From positions 868,001-932,000 of the forward strand of contig CBDEUB010000002.1 of NCBI GenBank assembly GCA_965243145.1: DNA of 64,000 nt, in the 5' to 3' direction. A program made the position numbers and the translations under genes. This document shows positions 57,520 through 64,000 of the stretch, piece after piece. Below the pieces are notes generated by a model. The model made no database searches, was not told the origin of the DNA, and saw only the letters and a list, made by a program, of their open reading frames with translations. The stretch is from CBDBLK01 sp965243145. Its GTDB lineage: Bacteria; Bdellovibrionota; Bacteriovoracia; Bacteriovoracales; Bacteriovoracaceae. The first letter of the stretch is position 1. Every line of letters starts with the position of its first letter.

Positions 57520-58025
57520 GTTTCAAACCTTTTGCAATTTTTTCTAAATAGTACCATAGCTTGACAAAAAATAAAGTACCCTAATTGTAGATATAAAAAT
57601 ATTGAAAATCCAATACCAATTTTTTTTTCGAAATCATCAAAATAGTAAAGATTTTCTTTGGTAGTAAATAAAAATATAAATTGAAAAATAAACATTAAAA
57701 TATTATAAACAAGAAGAAGCAAAGTGGTTCTAAAGACTATTATCATTAAACCCAAAAGAAATCCTAAAAAAAAATAAGTATTTATTTTTTTCAAAAAAAG
57801 GAATGTAAAAGAAGCAAGAGAGTAAAGCCATATCATAACTGGATCAAAGTAGTTTATAGAGCTTTCTAAGGATTGTTCATTTCTGTCAAACGGATTAGTG
57901 ATCCAAAGGAAACACAATAGCCCTAAAATACCTAAAATAATGTTTAATGTTAATTTTTTTTTAAAAGCTCTATAGCTAAGAATGCCATAAAAATCTATAA
58001 ATAGTTTATAAAAACATCTCTTCAT
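57516..58025 (-). CDS. Membrane protein, candidate immunity protein for the main Rhs toxin
   Basis: 169 residues, very AT-rich, with about five hydrophobic segments (LNIILGILGLLCFLWI, VMIWLYSLASFTFLFL, YFFLGFLLGLMIIVFRTTLL, YNILMFIFQFIFLF, IFLYLQLGYFIFCQAMVL). It begins 21 bp after the large Rhs gene stop and overlaps the orphan Rhs start. Context fits an immunity protein that protects the membrane or blocks the toxin there; no family recognised. Confidence 0.5.
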   Translation of the reverse strand: MKRCFYKLFIDFYGILSYRAFKKKLTLNIILGILGLLCFLWITNPFDRNEQSLESSINYFDPVMIWLYSLASFTFLFLKKINTYFFLGFLLGLMIIVFRTTLLLLVYNILMFIFQFIFLFTTKENLYYFDDFEKKIGIGFSIFLYLQLGYFIFCQAMVLFRKNCKRFET

Positions 58026-58046
58026 TTTTATTGCAACCTCAAAAGA

Positions 58047-61000
58047 CTAACTATTTTCTCTTAATTCACGTTTTAAATCCTCTACTTCATCATCAGGTAT
58101 TGGGTCTACTCCTTCCTCATCATCTTCATTACACTTTGGGTTGATTTTACACAAAGCTCTCTTGCGAAAATTTCTAAGATTTTCTTCTGCCTCTTCTCTC
58201 TTTTTTTCAAAATCAATTATATTTCTGAAAAAATCCCCTATACCAACATCAATCTTACAAAATCCTTGCAGCCCAAAAGGGTCTACGAAATTCAGAGAAT
58301 TATTCCCCACATATCTATAGAGGTTAAAATCCCCTCCCTCAAACCCAATCGGGTCTTCCGAAATAAACTTCCCCGTATTGGGATCATAGTACCGAGCGCG
58401 ATAAAAGTAGAGTCCCGTCTCGGGATCAAGTTCTCTGCCAGTAAAAGCGTAGGGGTTTTCCAGATAATTCGTACTTGAAGGCGTGATCTCGCTTCCATCT
58501 TTGTCGTAGATGGTGGTATTACCAAAAGCATCGTAGACATAGCGTTGAACAATTGCACCTTCAAAGTCTGTAATCTCGGTGATATTGCCGAGTCTGTCTC
58601 GGTGAAAATAAAACTCTTGCCTAGAATAATTGGCGTTAGTGTGGGGACTCTCGGGGCGTTCCATCCTCACGGGTTCGTCGATGTTATTGCTATGAACAAA
58701 CTTAGCGCGAAAAAAGTTGTCTTCGTCGTATTCCAAATAAATATTGTCTCGGTCATAGACATAGCGGACAATATTGCCATCGACATTTTTTTCAATTCTT
58801 CGGTCGAGAGCATCGTATTTATAAGTAATAGTGGAAGTGGGGTCGGTGTCTTCACTGGCGCGCTTTAAAACCTGAATCAGTCTATTTTTATAATCCCATT
58901 GGTATTCAGTGATCTGGTTATTCGCTTGCGAGATTTTTTTGCTAAGGTTGCCGTTTTTGTCATAAGTGTAATTAAAATCCCCGTCCCACAAAATCCGGTT
59001 GTTGGCATCCGAATAGGAATATGCCGTTGAGAGAGTCCCGTTCCTGTCTTTGGTAATAGCGTTTCGGTTCCCAGTGGATTCGTAAATGTATGTATCGCTA
59101 CCTATACCAACGGGAAGAGTGGCGGAAGTCAGTTGGTTGAGTTTATCGTAGATAAATCTTTGAGTTTGGTTGACGGTAATGCCACTTCTCTGATTAGAAA
59201 CACTGGTGACAAAATCGTTCAAGTTGTATTGATAGTTAAAGGCAGAGAGAGTTTGAGAGCCTTTGCTATAGCTTAAACTTTTTAGCTGTCCTTCCTTTCC
59301 TGGAATATAGGTATAGCTTCCCGTGATGCCGTTGGGGTAGCTTATCCTGATTCTTCTCTGTCCCCTATCGTAGCGAAAACTCAAATAGCTGGGGTCGTTG
59401 TTGGAAGAGTGCCCCATCTTAACCAGGTTGTCGTTTTCATCGTATTCGTAACGAACTAGCGAAGAGTTAATTTCAGTATCCCCTATTTGAGAGATATTGC
59501 CGTTTTGATCGTAGTTGTAAAAAACAGAGATGCTGGGAAGGGAGGTGCTTCCCTTGGTGGATGTCACGGACAAACGGCCCTGGATGTCGTAGTTAAAAGC
59601 ATTTTTGGAGTGAGCGTTTTCCGCCAACATGAGATTTCCGGCAGCGTCGTATTCAAAACTCGCCAGCACATTACCATCCCCATCCATTTCCCTGGTAAGG
59701 CGATTGAGGGCATCGTACTGGTAACGGAGCGTCTGCCCGTTCCTGTCCGTCCTTTCAATGACATTGCCGCCCTCGTCATAGACAAAGGACTCCGAGTTTC
59801 CGAGGGAGTCGGTTCTTTGAATAAGTCTGTCCATGGAGTCGTAAGCGAAACTGGTGTCGTAACTCCTTTGGTTGCGGATAGAGGTTATATCCCCCTTGGA
59901 ATTGTAGCTAAACGCCACTCTGTAGTTCTTGGCATTATCAAGGTAGATTAGGCGGTTGTTAAAATAATTGCGAGTGTACGATGTGGTATTCCCCTCGGCA
60001 TCCGTTTCGCTGATAAGTTGTCCAGCACTGCTATATGTCCTGGTGAGCAATGTTTGATGGAACCTATCCTTTATGACCGTTTGGTTGCCATTGCTATCGT
60101 ATTCAAAAAACTGCCCAGTTTGAGAGGCCTCATCCCACACAGATTCCAGCAAGTACCCTCGGTCGTAAGTCATTTTTATGGCCTGCCCGTTGGGATAAAT
60201 AACCTTGGAAACATTGCCAAAACGGCCATATTCAAATTGAGTTACTTCACCCTTGGCATCGGTAATTTTTATGGGTTGATGAAAGTTATCCGTCGGATTG
60301 GCCAAGTATTCAAATTTGATCGTCCCAATGCCACTTCTAAAAGAAGTCAGAATGTCTCCAAAAAGATTATAAGTATTTTCCAATTCCACATCGCCATTTT
60401 CGTTGGTGACTTTGGTTAAATTGTTGTCAGCATCGTATTCAAATTCCCGCATACCACCCATGGCGTTGACTTCGCGGGTAAATGCGCCAAATTCGTTGGT
60501 TTGGTACTTGGAGGTATTCCCCCTAGCATCGGTTATGGCGTGCATGGAGTCCTCTTCCACCAAGGCCATAATGGGGTCGCTCAAAGGGCCTTTATCCAAA
60601 TCCCCTAGTTGATTGGCCTTAGAATTGACTTTGGTTTGAGTGCCATCCTGTCTGATGGTGCGGATGACGCTACCACGCTTGTCGTAAGCATAAGATTTCG
60701 CTCTGCCCAATCGATCCGACTGCGAACTCATAGTCTCATTAGAAGCATAAGTAAAACTTCTTTCCGTGGCATCAGGGCCTATGATTTTGATTAAATATCC
60801 TTCATCGTCGTGCTCCAGGCGGGTGATTCGGCCAAGAGGGTCTCTAATGGTATCCACATACCCATCCGCTCCGTGTTCAAAAAAAGTCGATCTTTCGTTA
60901 GGGTGGTAAATATACCAAATTTGCCCATTATCTCGATAAATATAGAATGTTTCCCTCCCGTAGCGATCCACCTTGGTTTGTAGTACTCCCTGGGCATTAA

Positions 61001-64000
61001 ACCCGTAGCGAACTCCCTCTTTGGTGATTCTCTCAAACCCACCTTGGGGAAAGTTAAAAGCGCGCAGGGTGGAATAGTCTCCGTCAGGAGAGATATAAGT
61101 ACCATCAAAGTTGCGGGTAAAAACTTTATAGTTGAAATTGCCAAAAACTAGCATGATCTGAGACGAGGTTGCTGAAAGTCTCCCATTTGCCCCATGAAGC
61201 CGGTGGAAATCCTGAAACATCCAACCCCGCCCAAATTCCGATTCTGGGGAAATATAGGGAACACTAAAGGGGGTGCGACTGCGGGTAATTGAAGGCGTGG
61301 GGTTTTCCGTGGTTGCCACCGCTCCCGCTGCGGTTTGAACCGATATGGCCCGATAAACCCCCGTATCAAGCCCCTCTAAATTAAGCGATGTGGCCAAAGT
61401 AAAATCTTTAAAATCCCCGCCTTCTACAGCGTCCGCCGTCGAAAAATACACGGGTTCGGATTCTGTACCCCTAAAGATGATACTCATGCCCAGAACTGGA
61501 GGGGGTGGAATAACCATAGTTCCGTCTGGAATCGGAAAGTTTGGCCGTGCCCTGGTAAAGGAGCGGAACATGAGCGGGTTTTCCAGAGAAAAAATATTTT
61601 TGTACCCCATCTTGAAAGCAACACTTTCTCCCAAACTGCGGAACTCCACCAAGGTGTGTTCTTCCTTGAGTATTCCCGTCGATGGACAAATAATGCTACC
61701 AGAACACGAGTTGGCATCCTCAGAGCCGTTGTCTCCCATCATGGTCTCACGGCCTTCAGGAGTAATCATGGTGGGTGCGTGCCAAGTAGTGGCACGGATG
61801 CCCCCGCTAATAGTTTGGATACTGCTTCCGTCTTCAGTCACCTGCCCCAGCCCCACCTGCTCAAAACCGCCTCGCTCAGAAAGCGAGGTCAGCGCCACAA
61901 TGGCACCAGGGGGCAGGCCATCCAGGTTGGGGAAGGTAATGGGCACAGGATTGGCAAAGCGGATATTGACTGGCTGGAGGGTAATCAAAAAATTGGGGCG
62001 CAAATCTTCGGGAAGTTCCCTAGGGGCCGATTCCACTGGAACCATGGAAACCGAAAGAGGGCCAGAGTACATGGTGCCGTCCTGATTCATTGCCGTGTTG
62101 GGAGGAATCATCATGCTGGTGCCAATATCAGCATTTTGCACCATGGCCATCTTGTCGGGTTCAATCATCACCATGCTTTTCGCCTCAACCCTGGGCAACA
62201 TGTAATCGCGGAAGGGGCGGTTGTGGACATTGGCCACAATTTTAAGACGGCCCTTAAAATCCCCGTAGGTGCTTCCGTCCTGGGCAGTTACCCCCGAAGC
62301 GTCGAGACTGACAATCCTTGCCCCTGCAGGAATATTGGAAAGGGTAAACCTCCCCTGAGCATCACTGACGGCCACCTGAGAAGACCCCTCCACGCTAACC
62401 TTTACTCCTGCCAAGGGAATGGTAAGGCCCTTATCCATGGCCGTGCCGTCGAGAACCCTGGAAGAAAGGGTGGTGGGTTGGTTGGGTGCTGGTGCTTGAA
62501 CGGTGATGGTGACTTCTTGAGAAGCAGATTCCTTGCCATCAGTGACAATAAAGGCCACCTTGTGACTCCCCACTTGAGAGGGCGAAGGTTCAAAGCGAAA
62601 CTCGCGGGTGGTATCGCTAAATTTGGCGTTTAAAGGAAGGTTTCTAGCAAAGTAAGAGAGCTTGTCGCTTGCATCTTTATCACTGCCAGAAATCTTGAAA
62701 CGCAATTCCGTTCCCACTTGCAAGACCTGGGGAGAGGTAATCGCTACAAGTGTGGGGGCCTGGTTTATCTCGCCAGTGACAGTAATGCTAACTTCATCGG
62801 CCGTGCTAGTAAGTTTTCCATCACTTACAGTCAAACTCACCTTGTAAGTTCCGTCCCGATCGACGATCAAACTGGGAGTCGCCAAATCAGCATCGGCCAA
62901 GCGGACATTGCTCAACATCGGCCGAGCAACAATCTGCCAGGCATAACTGAGTTTATCACCCTCTGGGTCACTGGAATTTTCCCCATTCAAGGTCACCAAA
63001 TCCCCGGAAATAGCACTGAGGTCGTCCCCTGCGTTGGCAACGGGGGCCGTATTACGGCGCATAATATCAATGGTCACCATAGAAACGGTATCGGAATCCC
63101 TATGGCCATCGTTTGCCTTATAGGAAAAGAGCACTTGTCCTATAAAATCCATAGCGGGGGTAAAAGTACAGGTAAGACCTGCCGTTCCCTGAAGGCAGTC
63201 TGATAGCGTTCCCGAAGTAGGTGCGTTCATCAAAGTATAAGTCAACGGGTCGTTTTCCTCATCGGTGGCACCATTCAAAGTAAAGTGCAAGGGAGTGTTT
63301 TGCGTTCCCTGAAAGGCCTGATCTCCCACCATGACTGGAGGGGTGTTGGTTTCCATGACAGTTATACTCTGTGCCTCGGTCTGGTGAGACAGTCCCGCAT
63401 TGTCGGTGACTTTGAGAATAACTGTGTAGCTTCCAGCAGTGTCAAAAGTGCGCTGTTGGGTTTCACCTATAAGAGTGGTGCCATCGTCAAAAATCCACTC
63501 GTAAGAAACAATTGTGCCATCTGAGTCACTAGAACCCGAACCATCAAAATTCACCGTCAAAGGTGCCTCTCCCTGGGTAGGCGAATAAACAAAACTGGCC
63601 ATGGGAGTTCCCGCACCCCTTTCCACTGTGAGAAAAATCTGTTTGCGAGAAATGGCATCATCGTCGTCGGTGACGGCGAGAAGCACTCTTTGCGTTCCAG
63701 CGGTTTGAAACACTTTATTCAGCGAACTTTGAGTGGAAGTTGTGCCGTCAGGGAATGTCCACAAATAAGAGGCAATACTTCCGTCGGGGTCGTTGGATGC
63801 TGAGGCATCCAGATTGACTGTCAAAGGTGCTTCTCCCGAAAGAGCGGAGGCATCAATTTTAGCGCGAGGTGGGCGGTTAAACTCGCTGGGAGTTAAACAG
63901 CGTCCCGATTTGAATGCGCCTTGAAATCGGGTGTATTTGGCCAACTGGCAGCCCTTGGCATCAATAAAGAGCTTAGATTCGGCCAAGGCCATAGCAAGGT
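58047..64000 (-). CDS. Giant PKD/Rhs polymorphic-toxin protein (5' end outside window)
   Basis: At least 1981 codons; an ATG at 63992 exists but the frame runs open to the edge, so the N-terminus is probably missing. Order: PKD domains (residues about 40-125, 130-212, SYLWTFPDGTT and SYEWIFDDGTT), cadherin/Ig-like domains (about 215-500), a carboxypeptidase-regulatory-like domain (VSDAQGRFTLSNIPAGA), a long linker, then many YD/Rhs repeats (RLEHDDEGYLIKIIGPD, YDKRGSVIRT, YDALNRLTREMDGDGN). The Rhs core ends ARYYDPNTGKFISEDPIG and DPFG, with a short tip (GFCKIDVGIGDFFRNIIDFE, acidic end). Rhs shells enclose and deliver C-terminal toxins to rivals; the tip matches no toxin I know. Confidence 0.85.
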   Translation of the reverse strand, partial: LAMALAESKLFIDAKGCQLAKYTRFQGAFKSGRCLTPSEFNRPPRAKIDASALSGEAPLTVNLDASASNDPDGSIASYLWTFPDGTTSTQSSLNKVFQTAGTQRVLLAVTDDDDAISRKQIFLTVERGAGTPMASFVYSPTQGEAPLTVNFDGSGSSDSDGTIVSYEWIFDDGTTLIGETQQRTFDTAGSYTVILKVTDNAGLSHQTEAQSITVMETNTPPVMVGDQAFQGTQNTPLHFTLNGATDEENDPLTYTLMNAPTSGTLSDCLQGTAGLTCTFTPAMDFIGQVLFSYKANDGHRDSDTVSMVTIDIMRRNTAPVANAGDDLSAISGDLVTLNGENSSDPEGDKLSYAWQIVARPMLSNVRLADADLATPSLIVDRDGTYKVSLTVSDGKLTSTADEVSITVTGEINQAPTLVAITSPQVLQVGTELRFKISGSDKDASDKLSYFARNLPLNAKFSDTTREFRFEPSPSQVGSHKVAFIVTDGKESASQEVTITVQAPAPNQPTTLSSRVLDGTAMDKGLTIPLAGVKVSVEGSSQVAVSDAQGRFTLSNIPAGARIVSLDASGVTAQDGSTYGDFKGRLKIVANVHNRPFRDYMLPRVEAKSMVMIEPDKMAMVQNADIGTSMMIPPNTAMNQDGTMYSGPLSVSMVPVESAPRELPEDLRPNFLITLQPVNIRFANPVPITFPNLDGLPPGAIVALTSLSERGGFEQVGLGQVTEDGSSIQTISGGIRATTWHAPTMITPEGRETMMGDNGSEDANSCSGSIICPSTGILKEEHTLVEFRSLGESVAFKMGYKNIFSLENPLMFRSFTRARPNFPIPDGTMVIPPPPVLGMSIIFRGTESEPVYFSTADAVEGGDFKDFTLATSLNLEGLDTGVYRAISVQTAAGAVATTENPTPSITRSRTPFSVPYISPESEFGRGWMFQDFHRLHGANGRLSATSSQIMLVFGNFNYKVFTRNFDGTYISPDGDYSTLRAFNFPQGGFERITKEGVRYGFNAQGVLQTKVDRYGRETFYIYRDNGQIWYIYHPNERSTFFEHGADGYVDTIRDPLGRITRLEHDDEGYLIKIIGPDATERSFTYASNETMSSQSDRLGRAKSYAYDKRGSVIRTIRQDGTQTKVNSKANQLGDLDKGPLSDPIMALVEEDSMHAITDARGNTSKYQTNEFGAFTREVNAMGGMREFEYDADNNLTKVTNENGDVELENTYNLFGDILTSFRSGIGTIKFEYLANPTDNFHQPIKITDAKGEVTQFEYGRFGNVSKVIYPNGQAIKMTYDRGYLLESVWDEASQTGQFFEYDSNGNQTVIKDRFHQTLLTRTYSSAGQLISETDAEGNTTSYTRNYFNNRLIYLDNAKNYRVAFSYNSKGDITSIRNQRSYDTSFAYDSMDRLIQRTDSLGNSESFVYDEGGNVIERTDRNGQTLRYQYDALNRLTREMDGDGNVLASFEYDAAGNLMLAENAHSKNAFNYDIQGRLSVTSTKGSTSLPSISVFYNYDQNGNISQIGDTEINSSLVRYEYDENDNLVKMGHSSNNDPSYLSFRYDRGQRRIRISYPNGITGSYTYIPGKEGQLKSLSYSKGSQTLSAFNYQYNLNDFVTSVSNQRSGITVNQTQRFIYDKLNQLTSATLPVGIGSDTYIYESTGNRNAITKDRNGTLSTAYSYSDANNRILWDGDFNYTYDKNGNLSKKISQANNQITEYQWDYKNRLIQVLKRASEDTDPTSTITYKYDALDRRIEKNVDGNIVRYVYDRDNIYLEYDEDNFFRAKFVHSNNIDEPVRMERPESPHTNANYSRQEFYFHRDRLGNITEITDFEGAIVQRYVYDAFGNTTIYDKDGSEITPSSTNYLENPYAFTGRELDPETGLYFYRARYYDPNTGKFISEDPIGFEGGDFNLYRYVGNNSLNFVDPFGLQGFCKIDVGIGDFFRNIIDFEKKREEAEENLRNFRKRALCKINPKCNEDDEEGVDPIPDDEVEDLKRELRENS
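58330..59080. repeat. Rhs core repeat (partner of about 56690-57430)
   Basis: About 730 bp of nearly identical DNA in direct orientation in the main and orphan Rhs genes, ending shortly before the divergent tips. The identity is far higher than needed for protein function, so recent duplication or ongoing gene conversion is likely. The orphan lacks 48 nt just upstream of the shared start (between DKLNQL and YESTGN). Confidence 0.8.

Overview
The window looks like a chromosomal segment of a Gram-negative bacterium of Bdellovibrionota / deltaproteobacterial grade. This rests on gene order (rpsF-rpsR-DUF2232-rplI-dnaB; ffh-rpsP-khpA), many exported proteins and lipoprotein machinery; the lineage is inference. 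Housekeeping genes are GC-rich. Acquired stretches (about 10.6-13.7 kb, 44.3-58 kb) are AT-rich. The tetranucleotide GGCC is conspicuously frequent even in AT-rich acquired genes.

Layout. 1-4.9 kb (minus strand): an exported LRR protein, a membrane protein with a paralogue at 39.2 kb, a HipA-type kinase with a coupled HipA-N/HTH partner, lgt, and a degenerate M48 peptidase. A small palindromic repeat sits in frame inside two of these genes. 5-21.4 kb: a Nfo-like TIM barrel, then the purine operon purF-E-C-D-N-L-Q-H-M, split between purD and purN by a cassette (DUF4268 protein, TcmP, Gp37Gp68/DUF5131 protein), then a lipoprotein. 21.4-23.1 kb: a 175-bp MITE-like element interrupted by an IS110/IS1111-type insertion sequence. 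23.2-28.8 kb: an exported J-domain protein and a large exported protein with a C-terminal FGE-like domain. 28.9-34 kb (minus): dnaB, rplI, a DUF2232 membrane protein, one gene encoding fused ribosomal proteins bS6-bS18, and a U32 peptidase. 34-41 kb: an exported SGNH-like protein, a cyclic-nucleotide-binding protein, dus, ffh-rpsP-khpA, the paralogous membrane protein, rsmJ. 41.2-44.2 kb: a fused GcvPA-GcvPB glycine decarboxylase.

From 44.25 kb an integrative element starts at tRNA-Leu(CAA): integrase, excisionase-like protein, regulatory genes, a nest of three insertion sequences inside a J-domain gene, repeat-rich non-coding DNA and a replication-relaxation protein. From 56 kb to the window end lies an Rhs polymorphic-toxin locus: a large PKD/Rhs protein, a membrane immunity candidate, a displaced orphan Rhs tip and a second membrane immunity candidate.

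Most notable: the bS6-bS18 fusion; two IS1111-type copies inserted at the same position of IS5-family-like terminal repeats, with a downstream structured region that carries a match to the target; an ORF-compatible palindromic element resembling Rickettsia palindromic elements; and the TcmP/DUF5131/DUF4268 cassette in the purine operon.
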